From Reyranella aquatilis (GTDB lineage Bacteria > Pseudomonadota > Alphaproteobacteria > Reyranellales > Reyranellaceae): a stretch of 64,000 bases of DNA. Positions within the stretch are counted from its first letter, which is position 1, and the number at the start of each line of letters is the position of its first letter. This document shows, one piece after another, positions 8,720 to 17,284 of the stretch. The DNA is taken from NCBI RefSeq assembly GCF_020880995.1, contig NZ_JAJISD010000002.1:1-64000 (forward strand). Reading direction: 5' to 3'. The position numbers and the translations under genes are program-made. Below the pieces are notes generated by a model. The model was not told the DNA's origin, searched no databases, and saw nothing but the letters and a program-made list of their open reading frames with translations.

Positions 8720-9526
8720 TCAGTACGAGAAGAGCACCGGCAGCGGCGACGACAGGATGAGGTCGCGCGTGACGCCGCCGAAGATCATCTGACGCAGCCG
8801 GCTCTGGGTGTAGGCGCCCTTCACGATGAGGTCGGCGCCCAGCGCCTGCGCGCGATCGATGATCGTCTGCCCCGCGGTCTTGCTGCCCGGCTTCACATGC
8901 TGGCCGGTCACGTTCAAACCATGACTCTTGAGCGATTCCGCGATCTCCGCCGAGGTCGGGCCCGGCACCATGGCTCCCTCGACGCTCAGCACCTCGATGG
9001 TCTCGGCCCCGCTGAGAACGGGCATGGCGAGCGAGATGGCGCGCGCACTTTCCGTCGAGCCGTTCCAGGCGAACAGGATCCGCTTGCCGACCATGCCCGT
9101 GAAGCCGGGTGGCACGACGAGGACCGGGCGGCCGGAGTCGAACAAGGCGGTCTCGAAAACGCTTTCCGGCATCTTGGGCAGAGCGCCCGGCTGCGGCAGC
9201 ACGATCAGATCGTAGGCGCGTCCGATGGTTCCGATCGCGGTGGGGCCGCTGTCGTCGGCGGAACGCCATTCGGAGACGAGGCCGGCCGCGCGCTGATCGA
9301 AGGCCTGCTTCACCGCAGCGACCCTCTGACGCTCCTCGGCGTCCTCGGCCAGGCCGCCGCCGATCGGGGCACCCATGCCGGCATCGGCCCACGCCATGCT
9401 CATGACACCATAGGAAGGCGGCTCGAGCCCGATCAGGCGCGCCCCGAAGGTGCGCGCGATTTTGGCCGCCAGATCGAATGCCGACGGATCTTCCGCCGTC
9501 CAGGCCATGGTCAGAATGGACTTCAT
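8720..9526 (-). CDS. Universal stress protein, tandem UspA domains
   Basis: The protein is 268 residues with two Usp-like halves. The second (from about residue 145) is the better preserved: GKRILFAWNGSTESARAI, then HVKPGSKTAGQTIIDRAQALGADLIVKGAYTQSRLRQMIFGGVT, which includes the Usp nucleotide-binding type G-x(2)-G-x(9)-G region in modified form. Start ATG at 9526 was chosen for the GAGGAGG site eight bases upstream. UspA proteins are cytoplasmic and respond to starvation or oxidative stress. It is divergent from the Flp pilin gene. Confidence 0.85.
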   Translation of the reverse strand: MKSILTMAWTAEDPSAFDLAAKIARTFGARLIGLEPPSYGVMSMAWADAGMGAPIGGGLAEDAEERQRVAAVKQAFDQRAAGLVSEWRSADDSGPTAIGTIGRAYDLIVLPQPGALPKMPESVFETALFDSGRPVLVVPPGFTGMVGKRILFAWNGSTESARAISLAMPVLSGAETIEVLSVEGAMVPGPTSAEIAESLKSHGLNVTGQHVKPGSKTAGQTIIDRAQALGADLIVKGAYTQSRLRQMIFGGVTRDLILSSPLPVLFSY

Positions 9527-9710
9527 GACGCGCCCTCCTCTTCGTCCGACGATACCACGAGGATCGGGCCCGCGCGCGCCGGGATGTACTTGATACAATT
9601 CTCACATTGAATGGGTGTTTCAGTCCAATACGTTGAACGGGTTTGTTGATGCCGCGATCGAAGGCGGGCCGGCGAACGGCCCCCAAGCATTTCCTGCCCT
9701 GGAGTTATGC

Positions 9711-9842
9711 ATGCTGTCGTTTTTTCGCCGCCTGCTGACGGACGACAAGGCCGCTACCGCGATCGAATACACTCTTATCGCATCGCTGATCGCCATTGCG
9801 GCGGTCACGGCCATCAGCACCGTCGGCGGCAGAACCCTCTAG
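9711..9842 (+). CDS. Orphan Flp/Fap-type pilin, short
   Basis: This 43-residue protein has the type IVb Flp pilin core: a basic leader (FFRRLLTDDK) then ATAIEYTLIASLIAIAAV, with Glu+5 and Tyr+6 in place for prepilin peptidase TadV/CpaA-type processing. The residue at -1 is Ala where Gly is usual. The protein ends just after the hydrophobic helix (GGRTL), about ten residues shorter than typical Flp pilins. GGAG lies seven bases before the ATG. No cpa/tad assembly genes are near, so it may be a spare or decayed pilin. Confidence 0.65.
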   Translation: MLSFFRRLLTDDKAATAIEYTLIASLIAIAAVTAISTVGGRTL

Positions 9843-9856
9843 CGCACCGAACCGGT

Positions 9857-9879
9857 GTCGGCGCGCATCGCACGCCGAC
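9857..9879. terminator. Possible bidirectional hairpin terminator
   Basis: A 7-base perfect stem (GTCGGCG / CGCCGAC) with a 9-base loop lies between the convergent pilin and cysteine hydrolase genes. No T-run follows on either strand, so intrinsic termination is uncertain. Confidence 0.35.
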
Positions 9880-9897
9880 GGGCCGCCACCGCGGCGA

Positions 9898-10488
9898 TCA
9901 GACGATCTGGCCGGCCGAGGGAACGATCCACGCGAAGCGGTCCGACAGCGCGGCCAGCGTGATCCGGTTGATCTCATCCGCGCCGATCGTGCCCCCGCCC
10001 GTCGCATCGGGCAGGTCGCGCGTCGCCACCGTATCGGCCGCGATCGTGCACATGTACCCATGATCCGTCGCTGCGCGGACGGTCGCCGAAACGCACATGT
10101 GGGTCATGAAGCCGCCGACGATCAGGTTCTTGCGGCCGATCGCGGCAAGCCTGGTGGCGAGGTCCGTGCCCGCGAACGAATTGGGCAGGCCCTTGTCGAT
10201 GATCGTCTCGCCCTCGCGGGGCGTCAGTTCCTTGACGATTTCGTAGCCTGTCGAACTCGGATTGAACGCCTTGCCCTTGGACTGGTGACGCACATGGACG
10301 ACCGGCGCCCCCACCTTGCGGGCCTTCTCGAGCAGGACCGCGAGAGCGTTCACGGCCGGTTGCACGCCCGTGAGTGGCAGCATGCCATCGGTGTATTCGC
10401 GTTGTGCATCGATGATCAGCAGGATCCCGTCGGCCATGGTGGCCGGCGTCGGTTGCGCGCCGGCCATCTGCAGCATGGTCATCGCCAT
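9898..10488 (-). CDS. Isochorismatase-like cysteine hydrolase
   Basis: The protein is 196 residues and carries the full cysteine hydrolase triad: Asp27 in LLIIDAQ, Lys99 in DKGLPNSFAGTDL and Cys132 in GGFMTHMCVSAT, with the cis-peptide context expected before the Cys loop. Family members hydrolyse isochorismate, nicotinamide, N-carbamoyl amines or biuret; the substrate cannot be named here. The ATG at 10488 is preferred over one two codons earlier because GAAGGA is six bases upstream of it. Upstream of the gene the sequence is divergent towards the FAD oxidoreductase. Confidence 0.85.
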   Translation of the reverse strand: MAMTMLQMAGAQPTPATMADGILLIIDAQREYTDGMLPLTGVQPAVNALAVLLEKARKVGAPVVHVRHQSKGKAFNPSSTGYEIVKELTPREGETIIDKGLPNSFAGTDLATRLAAIGRKNLIVGGFMTHMCVSATVRAATDHGYMCTIAADTVATRDLPDATGGGTIGADEINRITLAALSDRFAWIVPSAGQIV

Positions 10489-10571
10489 ATTCATTCCTTC
10501 GACAAAAATACGGTTGTACAAGCCTCGAGCATATCAACGCCGAAGGCAGCCCGATTTGCAATACCTTCGAG

Positions 10572-10620
10572 GGGGGAGTCTGGAAGCCCCCTGGAGGCGA
10601 CACCGATTCACCGGCGTCGC
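10572..10620. repeat. Two adjacent hairpins in the 5' leader region
   Basis: GGGGG at 10572-10576 pairs with CCCCC at 10587-10591. Then GCGAC plus CCG (10597-10605) pairs with CGG plus GTCGC (10612-10620) across one A-C mismatch. Both lie upstream of the FAD oxidoreductase start at 10665. They could be a terminator/attenuator or a protein site; no known riboswitch consensus was recognised. Confidence 0.4.
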
Positions 10621-10664
10621 AATGTCCATTACCGGACGGTCTCGACTACGGTAGGGATGAAACC

Positions 10665-11786
10665 ATGAAGACGATCATCATCGGCGGCGGCATCATGGGC
10701 CTGGCGACGGCGTGGGGACTCGCGCGCCAGGGACACGACGTCGAGTTGTTCGAACAGGGGCCTCTTCCCAACCCGCTCGCCTCGTCGATGGACGAGCACC
10801 GGCTGATCCGCCACCCCTATGGAACGCATGCGGGCTACGCGCGCATGATCGACGAAGCCTATGCGGCCTGGGATCTGCTATGGAACGACCTCGGCCAGAC
10901 CCTGCATGAACCGACCGGGACGCTGGCGCTGTCGGGCAACGGCGCCGACTGGGCGCAGAATTCCGCAGCCACCCTCGCTTCGATCGGCAGGCCGATGACC
11001 GAACTGTCGATGGAAGAGCTGCCTCGTCGCTTTCCCCTGCTCGACACCAAGGGGCTGGAGCGTGCCTTCTGGATCGAGACGGGCGGCGTTCTGCTGGCGC
11101 AGGACATCGTGTCGGCACTCGCGTCGCATCTGAGTGCCCAACCGCGCGTGAAGCTGCATGCCGGCGTGCCCATCCGGTCAGTGGACCTCGAGCATGGGCG
11201 CGTCGCCACCGACCTCGGCACAACGCACGCCGCCGACGTCGTCGTGGTGGCCGCCGGCGCCTGGGCCTCGCGCCTCGTACCCGACCTGGCCGGACGTGTC
11301 GTGCCCTCCCGGCAAGTCGTGATCTATTTCGATCTGCCGGAGGACCAGCGCCTGCCCTGGGCAAAGGGACCGATGATCATCGAGAAGACAGGCGATGTCG
11401 GTCTGTATCTCGTCCCTCCCGTGCGCGGACGCGGCATGAAGGTCGGCGACCACGAGTTCAGCCGCACCGGCGATCCGACGGCAGCGCGTGACGCGGCACC
11501 GGATGAGATGCGTGCCCTGCTCGACCGCTGCGGCAGCCTGCTGCGGGGCTTCGATCGCTGGAAGATCCGCAACCTGAAGGTCTGCTTCTACAGCGTGACC
11601 GACGACGAGCGTTTCGTCGTCGAGAAGCAGGGCGGCAAGGGCTGGGTGATATCGCCCTGCTCCGGCCACGGCTTCAAGTTCGGCGCGGTGATGGGCCTCG
11701 AACTGGCCCGGACGATCGCCGAGGGTCGCGACGCCGCGGCGCATGCGCGCTGGGCGGCCGGTCTGGCCGGCGATGGGCCGACCTGA
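10665..11786 (+). CDS. FAD-dependent amine/amino-acid oxidoreductase (DAO family)
   Basis: The 373-residue product opens with an FAD Rossmann motif (GGGIMGLATAWGLARQGHDVELFEQ) and has the DAO-type features of monomeric sarcosine oxidase and N-methyl-tryptophan oxidase: SSMDEHRLIRHPY early, VVVAAGAWAS in the middle, and a GWVISPCSGHGFKFG segment near the end where the Cys is the usual covalent FAD attachment site of the MSOX branch. It therefore probably oxidises an N-methyl or secondary amino acid with O2. Exact substrate unknown. It is followed after 33 bases by the sugar-acid dehydratase. Confidence 0.83.
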   Translation: MKTIIIGGGIMGLATAWGLARQGHDVELFEQGPLPNPLASSMDEHRLIRHPYGTHAGYARMIDEAYAAWDLLWNDLGQTLHEPTGTLALSGNGADWAQNSAATLASIGRPMTELSMEELPRRFPLLDTKGLERAFWIETGGVLLAQDIVSALASHLSAQPRVKLHAGVPIRSVDLEHGRVATDLGTTHAADVVVVAAGAWASRLVPDLAGRVVPSRQVVIYFDLPEDQRLPWAKGPMIIEKTGDVGLYLVPPVRGRGMKVGDHEFSRTGDPTAARDAAPDEMRALLDRCGSLLRGFDRWKIRNLKVCFYSVTDDERFVVEKQGGKGWVISPCSGHGFKFGAVMGLELARTIAEGRDAAAHARWAAGLAGDGPT

Positions 11787-11819
11787 CAAAATGCAGTGAA
11801 TTCCGGGAGAGAAACCGAC

Positions 11820-13565
11820 ATGGCATCCGCCAAACGCAGCGCTAAGTCGAAGACCGCATCGAAGAAGGAGACCGGCCTGCGCCAGGGCCTCGCCACCTAC
11901 GGCGACGCCGGCTTCTCGCTGTTCCTGCGCAAGGCCTTCATCAAGGCCGGCGGCTATTCCGACGATGCGCTCGACCGGCCGATCGTGGGCATCACCAACA
12001 CCTTCTCCGACTACAATCCCTGTCACGGCAACGTGCCGGACCTGATCGAGGCGGTGAAGCGCGGCGTCATGCTGGCCGGCGCGCTGCCCATGGTCTTCCC
12101 GACCGTGTCGATCCACGAGAGCTTCTCCCATCCGACCAGCATGTTCCTGCGCAACCTCATGTCGATGGACACCGAGGAGATGATCCGCGCGCAGCCGATG
12201 GATTCGGTCGTGCTGATCGGCGGCTGCGACAAGACGCTGCCGGCCCAGCTGATGGCCGCCGCGAGCGCGGACCGCCCTGCCGTCGTGCTGCCGGTGGGAC
12301 CGATGCTGGTCGGCCATTTCAAGGGCGAGGTGCTGGGCGCCTGCACCGATTGCCGTCGCCTGTGGGGCCAGTATCGCGCCGGCACCTTCTCCGAATCCGA
12401 CATCGAGCAGGTGAGCGAGCGTCTGGCGCCGACCAAGGGCACCTGCATGGTGATGGGCACCGCCAGCACCATGGGCTGCATCGTCGAGACGCTGGGCATG
12501 GGCCTCCCCACGAGCGGCTCGATTCCCGCGACGCACTCGGACCGGCTGCGCATCGCCGAGCAGACCGGCCGGCTCGCGGCCGAAATGGCCGTGAAGCAGG
12601 GTCCCAGGCCCAGCGAGATCATGACAAAGGCGGCCTTCCGCAACGCGCTCACCGTGCTGCAGGCGATCGGCGGCTCGACCAACGCGCTGGTGCATCTCAC
12701 CGCAGTGGCGCGGCGCCTCGGCATCGAGATCGAACTGGAGGAGTTCGACGAGATCGGCCGCAACGTGCCGGTGCTGGTCGACCTCAAGCCATCGGGCGAC
12801 CACTACATGGAGCACTTCCATTGGGCCGGCGGCAATTCGCGCCTGATGAAGGAGATCCGCAAGAACCTCGACGAGAAGTGCCGGACGGTCGCCGGCAAGA
12901 CGCTCAAGCAGGTGATCGATGCGGCCGAAATGGTGCCGGGTCAGACCGTGATCCGCACGCCGGCCAATCCGATCAAGCCGACCGGCGGCATGGCCGTGCT
13001 GCGCGGCAACCTCGCGCCGCGCGGCGCCGTCATCAAGCACGCCGCCGCCTCGCCGTCATTGATGACCCACACTGGCCGCGCCGTGGTGTTCGAATCGCTG
13101 GAGGATCTCGCCGCGCGCGGCGACGATCCCAACCTGGATGTGAAAGCCGACGACATCCTCGTGCTGCGCAATGCCGGTCCGAAGGGCGCGCCGGGCATGC
13201 CCGAGGCGGGCTCCTTCCCCATCCCCATGAAGCTCGCGCGTGCCGGCGTGAAGGACATGATCCGCATCTCCGACGCGCGCATGAGCGGCACGGCGTTCGG
13301 CACCATCGTGCTGCATGTCGCGCCCGAGGCCGCCGTCGGCGGGCCGCTCGCGCTGGTGAAGACGGGCGACCGGATCACGCTCGATGTCCCGAAGCGCAAG
13401 CTGGAACTGCACGTCGACGCGAAGACCCTGGCGGCCCGCCGGAAGATCTGGAAGGCGCCGCCCGCGCATCCTGGCAGTGGCCGCGGCTACACCGGCCTGT
13501 TCTTCAAGACCGTGCTGCAGGCCGACGAAGGTGTCGACTTCGACTTTCTCGGACCGGAAAAGTGA
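11820..13565 (+). CDS. IlvD/Edd family sugar-acid dehydratase
   Basis: The protein is 581 residues and belongs to the dihydroxy-acid/sugar-acid dehydratase family, which uses a [2Fe-2S] cluster and Mg2+ to remove water from aldonic acids. The cluster ligands are Cys68 (NPCHGN), Cys136 (GGCDKT) and Cys209 (GTCMVMGTASTM). The spacing (68 and 73) and GTASTM motif match, from memory, the pentonate dehydratases (L-arabinonate, D-xylonate) better than IlvD. Lys138 is the usual carbamylated ligand. ATG at 11820 has GGGAGA upstream. A basic Lys/Ser-rich tail precedes the core. Its stop overlaps the next gene (GTGA). Confidence 0.85.
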   Translation: MASAKRSAKSKTASKKETGLRQGLATYGDAGFSLFLRKAFIKAGGYSDDALDRPIVGITNTFSDYNPCHGNVPDLIEAVKRGVMLAGALPMVFPTVSIHESFSHPTSMFLRNLMSMDTEEMIRAQPMDSVVLIGGCDKTLPAQLMAAASADRPAVVLPVGPMLVGHFKGEVLGACTDCRRLWGQYRAGTFSESDIEQVSERLAPTKGTCMVMGTASTMGCIVETLGMGLPTSGSIPATHSDRLRIAEQTGRLAAEMAVKQGPRPSEIMTKAAFRNALTVLQAIGGSTNALVHLTAVARRLGIEIELEEFDEIGRNVPVLVDLKPSGDHYMEHFHWAGGNSRLMKEIRKNLDEKCRTVAGKTLKQVIDAAEMVPGQTVIRTPANPIKPTGGMAVLRGNLAPRGAVIKHAAASPSLMTHTGRAVVFESLEDLAARGDDPNLDVKADDILVLRNAGPKGAPGMPEAGSFPIPMKLARAGVKDMIRISDARMSGTAFGTIVLHVAPEAAVGGPLALVKTGDRITLDVPKRKLELHVDAKTLAARRKIWKAPPAHPGSGRGYTGLFFKTVLQADEGVDFDFLGPEK

Positions 13566-14557
13566 CCGACGCCAGGCTTCCGTCGATCTCGGTCGTCGTC
13601 ACGTGCTTCAACTGCCGTGACTACATCGCCGACGCCGTGCGCTCCGTCGCGCACCAGACGCTGCGCGACTTCGAATGCGTGATCGTCGACGACGCTTCGA
13701 CCGACGATTCGGCTACGGTCGTGCAGCACACGCTGGACGAACTGGCGGACCCGCGTTTCCGGCTGGTCCGTCTCGACAAGAACGTCGGACAGACCGGCGC
13801 CACGCGGCGCGGCCTCGCGGAAACGAATGCGACGTTCGTCTGCTTCCTCGATTCCGACGACCTGTGGAATCCGGATTTTCTCGAGCGCCATCTCGCCGCA
13901 CATCTGAATGAGAGCTACGCGGTGGGTTTCACGGCCTGCAACGCGCGGGTGATCGACGGACAGGGCAAGTTGATCGCCGGTGGCTTCTACTGGTTCGGCC
14001 AGGATCGCGCCCGCGCCGATCGCGACAAGTCGTTCGTTCCGATCGATGCCACCCGGGTGCCAACGCTGGACACCACGCAAGGCACAGCCAGATGGCAAGG
14101 CAGCACGCCTTACAGGCTGTACACCAAGCGCGTGGTCCATTGGGTCTGGGTCAGCACCTCCTCGATGATGTTCAGGCGGTCCCTGATCAATCTCGTCTTC
14201 CCAGCCGACGACGAGGTGTTCCGGCTCCACATGGACTTCTACGTCGTCGTCATGGCGCAGATGGTGGCGGGATCGCTGCTGATCGACGAGGCGCTCTATT
14301 CCTATCGCCTTCACGGCCGCAACGGCGCCGCCGACAATCCCGTGCTGGGTGGACGACTGCATCTTTCGAGTCGGAACTGGGGTAGCACCTATTCGACGAT
14401 GCTAGATCGCATGCTCGATGCAATGTTGCGCGATGAGGAGCGTTTCACAACGGCGCTCGGCGATCGGCAGTATCGACGGATGGTGTTGCGAATGCGAGCC
14501 GCGCGCGCAGGTCCCATCGTCGGATTGGCGCATACCATCCGGAGTTGGTTGATCTAG
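13562..14557 (+). CDS. Family 2 glycosyltransferase
   Basis: The 331-residue product has a GT-A fold start: SISVVVTCFNCRDYIADAV, then FECVIVDDASTDDSA (nucleotide-binding Asp) and FLDSDDLWNPDFL, the DXD-like metal site. A later HWVWVSTSSMMFRR segment and YSYRLHGRN are typical of the acceptor half of GT2 enzymes. No membrane segment is visible, so it is probably a cytoplasmic enzyme adding a sugar to a surface glycan or lipid. It starts at a GTG that overlaps the dehydratase stop by four bases, so its translation is probably coupled to that gene although no metabolic link is obvious. Confidence 0.83.
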   Translation: MTDARLPSISVVVTCFNCRDYIADAVRSVAHQTLRDFECVIVDDASTDDSATVVQHTLDELADPRFRLVRLDKNVGQTGATRRGLAETNATFVCFLDSDDLWNPDFLERHLAAHLNESYAVGFTACNARVIDGQGKLIAGGFYWFGQDRARADRDKSFVPIDATRVPTLDTTQGTARWQGSTPYRLYTKRVVHWVWVSTSSMMFRRSLINLVFPADDEVFRLHMDFYVVVMAQMVAGSLLIDEALYSYRLHGRNGAADNPVLGGRLHLSSRNWGSTYSTMLDRMLDAMLRDEERFTTALGDRQYRRMVLRMRAARAGPIVGLAHTIRSWLI

Positions 14558-14623
14558 AAAAAATCCTGCCTCATTCTGCATCGAAGAGATGCCCGCAGGC
14601 TGCGGGACTCGGGGGAGAATCTG

Positions 14624-15991
14624 GTGAGCAGGCTAGGACTTTGCGTGAGCGTCTTCGCTCTGCTGGCCGCCGCCCTGTCGGCGACGATCGTCGGTGTGCG
14701 CCCGGCGATCGCGCAGCAGACGCAGGCCGTCTCGCCCGAACTGGAAGCGGAGTACGATGCCGCCTTCCAGGAAATGCTGAAGAATCCCTCGGATCTCGAC
14801 GTCCTCTTCAAGTTCGCGACCATCGCCTCGAAGACCGGCGACCTCGAAGGCGCGATTTCCGCGCTCGAGCGCATGTTGCTGGTCGACCCGGACCTGCCGC
14901 GCGTCCGCCTCGAACTGGGCGTGCTGTACTACAGGCTGGGCTCCTTCGAGGTGGCCCGCAGCTATTTCGAGGTCACGCTCAAGTCAGCCTCGCTTCCGCC
15001 GGACGTGAAGGCGCGCGCCGAGCAGTTCCTGGCGGAATCCGAGAAGCGCCTCACCAAGTCGCGTTTCACGGGCGAGATCTTCGCCGGCATGCGTTACCAG
15101 TCGAACGCCAATCTCGGCCCGCCGACCTCGAGCGTGCGCCTGTTCGGACAGACGGCCAACCTCAACCAGACGGCGCTGGGAACGGCCGACTGGGGTGCGG
15201 TGACGTCGGGCTTCCTGCGCCATATCTACGACCTCGGCCAGAACAACCCGGCGCAGCTCGAAACCCAGCTCTCGGGCTACCTCAACCGGCAGTTCCAGAT
15301 CCAGGCGGCCAACGTGTCGATCCTCGACCTGACGTCGGGCCCGCGCTTCAAGGCCTTTAACGGCATCTTCGAGGACGTGACGCTGAAACCCTTCGGTACG
15401 GTGGGTTACATCTGGGTCAACGACGTCCCTTACTACGGCAGCTTCGGTTCGGGGCTCGAGGTCGGCACCCTCCTGTCGGACAAGCTGCGGAACACCACGA
15501 ACTTCGTGTGGCGGCGGCAGATGTACCAGAACACCTGGTACATCCCGACCAACAACCAGTTCACCGGCGTGGAGTACTCGGCCAACTCGACGTTCCAGTA
15601 CGCGGTGAATCAGGCCGTGATGCTCTACGCGAACGGCAACCTCCAGCGTTACCAGACCGACAGCACGCCCTGGCAGAACTACATGCTCTACGGTGTCGGG
15701 GGCGGCATGTCCTTCTCCTTCACCGACCCGCTTTTCAAGAGCGAGCTGCCGTGGAGCATCAGCCTGTTCGGCAACGTCCAGTGGTGGTACTATGACCAGC
15801 CGGACGCCGTCGTGGATCCGACCGTTACCCGACAACAAATCGACACGATCCTGAACCTTACTCTGTCGATCCCGTTCGACCAGCGGACGATGTTCACGGT
15901 TTCGGGCGGACGGTTCGTCCGGTCGTCGGACATTCCCAACTACGCGTTCACCAACAACAGTGCGCTCATCGGAGTAACCTGGCGCTTCTAG
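14624..15991 (+). CDS. Slam-like outer-membrane translocon (TPR plus beta-barrel)
   Basis: The 455-residue protein has a signal peptide (cleavage near AIAQQ), TPR-like repeats at about 40-140 (DLDVLFKFATIASKTGDLEG, then VRLELGVLYYRLGSFEVA) and a C-terminal barrel of alternating amphipathic strands ending in the outer-membrane insertion signal TWRF. TPR domain followed by a barrel is the architecture of surface lipoprotein assembly modulators (Slam, DUF560), which move TbpB-type and soluble cargo across the outer membrane. GTG start with GGGGGAG site. Its cargo candidate begins 19 bases downstream. Slam membership is inferred from architecture and context. Confidence 0.7.
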   Translation: MSRLGLCVSVFALLAAALSATIVGVRPAIAQQTQAVSPELEAEYDAAFQEMLKNPSDLDVLFKFATIASKTGDLEGAISALERMLLVDPDLPRVRLELGVLYYRLGSFEVARSYFEVTLKSASLPPDVKARAEQFLAESEKRLTKSRFTGEIFAGMRYQSNANLGPPTSSVRLFGQTANLNQTALGTADWGAVTSGFLRHIYDLGQNNPAQLETQLSGYLNRQFQIQAANVSILDLTSGPRFKAFNGIFEDVTLKPFGTVGYIWVNDVPYYGSFGSGLEVGTLLSDKLRNTTNFVWRRQMYQNTWYIPTNNQFTGVEYSANSTFQYAVNQAVMLYANGNLQRYQTDSTPWQNYMLYGVGGGMSFSFTDPLFKSELPWSISLFGNVQWWYYDQPDAVVDPTVTRQQIDTILNLTLSIPFDQRTMFTVSGGRFVRSSDIPNYAFTNNSALIGVTWRF

Positions 15992-16010
15992 CGCCGCCCA
16001 GGAGAACACA

Positions 16011-17240
16011 GTGGCCTTCAGACTTCCCGGCGTGAACCTGTCCCTGTTGACGGCGGCCCTGCTCGCCGCAGGCTCATCCGCCCTGCTCCCGGCCATCGCC
16101 CATGCCAAGGTCGGCGTGACCTCGGCGACGGACGGCGATCCGCGCGGCAAGCCGCCGGCCGAAGCCGAGCGCGTGCTGCGCGTCGGCATCGACGTGCAGG
16201 CCAACGAATTGATCACCACGTCGGCCAACGACCGCGCCCACCTGATGTTCCTCGACGGCACGTCCCTGTCGGTCGGGCCCAACGCCCAGATCACTATCGA
16301 CAAGTTCGTCTACGATCCCACCACAAAGACGGGCGATCTCGCCATCAATGCGAGCAAGGGGGTCTTCCGCCTGGTCGGCGGCAAGATCAGCAAGACCAAC
16401 GCCATCACGGTCACGACGCCATCGAGCACCATCGGCATTCGTGGCGGCATCAGCCTCTTCAACGTCGAGCAGCGCTCGACCACGTCCGTCTTCGTCTTCG
16501 GCATCAGCATGAGCGTCGGCGCCGGCGGCCAGCTCGAAGTCGTGACCCGTCCGGGTTTCCAGGTGACGACGCTGCTGGGCGGGCAGCCCGGGCGGCCGGG
16601 CGCCGTGCCGCCGGGCACGCTGACGGCAACCCTGGGCCAGCTCGAAGGCGGCCGGGGCGGCCAGCAGGGCGGCGGCGCCGATCAGTCGGCCCAGAATTCG
16701 GGCTTCTCGAACGCCAACTCGGGCCAGGGCTCGGGGAACACGCTGGGCAACCGCTTCGGCAGCGGGCCGGGTCCGCGCAACGTCAATCCCAGCAACATCG
16801 TCACCAACGCCATCAGCAACGCGACCGAAACGGCGCCGTCGAATCTGCCGACCTTGCCCGACAGGATCGTCTCCCAGTCGACGCCGATGCAGCAGACGAT
16901 CACCTACAGCGGCGTGATGGGCGGCCTGGTGAACAACAACGGCAATACCTCGTTCGGAACCGGCACCTATCAGCAGATCTGGTCGATGAATACCGGCACC
17001 GGCAACACCACGGCCAACTTCAACAACAGTACCTACAGCGGCACCACGACCCGCGTCGGCAATTCCGGCTTCCAGGCCACGATGCCGACGACCACGCCCG
17101 CCACGCCCGGCCGCACGATGACGATGAACGGTGCCTTCGTGGGCCAGGGAACGTTCCCGACGAACCAGGCCGGCACCTTCGCGGTCAACGGCCCGAACTA
17201 TCAGGCCGGCGGCGCTTTCGCCGGACAGAAGACTCCCTAG
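16011..17240 (+). CDS. FecR-domain protein with TbpB-like barrel end, putative Slam cargo
   Basis: The 409-residue product has a cleavable signal peptide without a lipobox (IAHA-KVG), a FecR domain at about 40-160 (FLDGTSLSVGPNAQITIDKF, GVFRLVGGKI, TPSSTIGIRGG), a Gly/Asn/Gln-rich linker at about 205-270, and a C-terminal 110 residues of short strands ending in GTFAVNGPNYQAGGAFAGQK. That last motif resembles the closing strands of TbpB-type eight-stranded barrels, the part recognised by Slam. It starts at a GTG with AGGAG upstream. The likely role is a protein exported to the cell surface or medium; no cytoplasmic FecR signalling partner (FecI, FecA) is nearby. Confidence 0.65.
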   Translation: MAFRLPGVNLSLLTAALLAAGSSALLPAIAHAKVGVTSATDGDPRGKPPAEAERVLRVGIDVQANELITTSANDRAHLMFLDGTSLSVGPNAQITIDKFVYDPTTKTGDLAINASKGVFRLVGGKISKTNAITVTTPSSTIGIRGGISLFNVEQRSTTSVFVFGISMSVGAGGQLEVVTRPGFQVTTLLGGQPGRPGAVPPGTLTATLGQLEGGRGGQQGGGADQSAQNSGFSNANSGQGSGNTLGNRFGSGPGPRNVNPSNIVTNAISNATETAPSNLPTLPDRIVSQSTPMQQTITYSGVMGGLVNNNGNTSFGTGTYQQIWSMNTGTGNTTANFNNSTYSGTTTRVGNSGFQATMPTTTPATPGRTMTMNGAFVGQGTFPTNQAGTFAVNGPNYQAGGAFAGQKTP

Positions 17241-17284
17241 AGCGCTTCTGGGCGAGATTGAATCAAGCCGAACATTCAAACAAC

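Noticed and set aside
9843-9890. Frameshift that would lengthen the Flp pilin
   Set aside because: Neither alternative frame after GGRTL gives a pilin-like tail, so a short natural end is simpler.
16011-17240. FecR as part of an iron-signalling FecIR pair
   Set aside because: No FecI sigma factor or TonB receptor is adjacent, the protein has a cleavable signal peptide rather than a FecR-type single membrane helix, and its C-terminus looks like secreted cargo.
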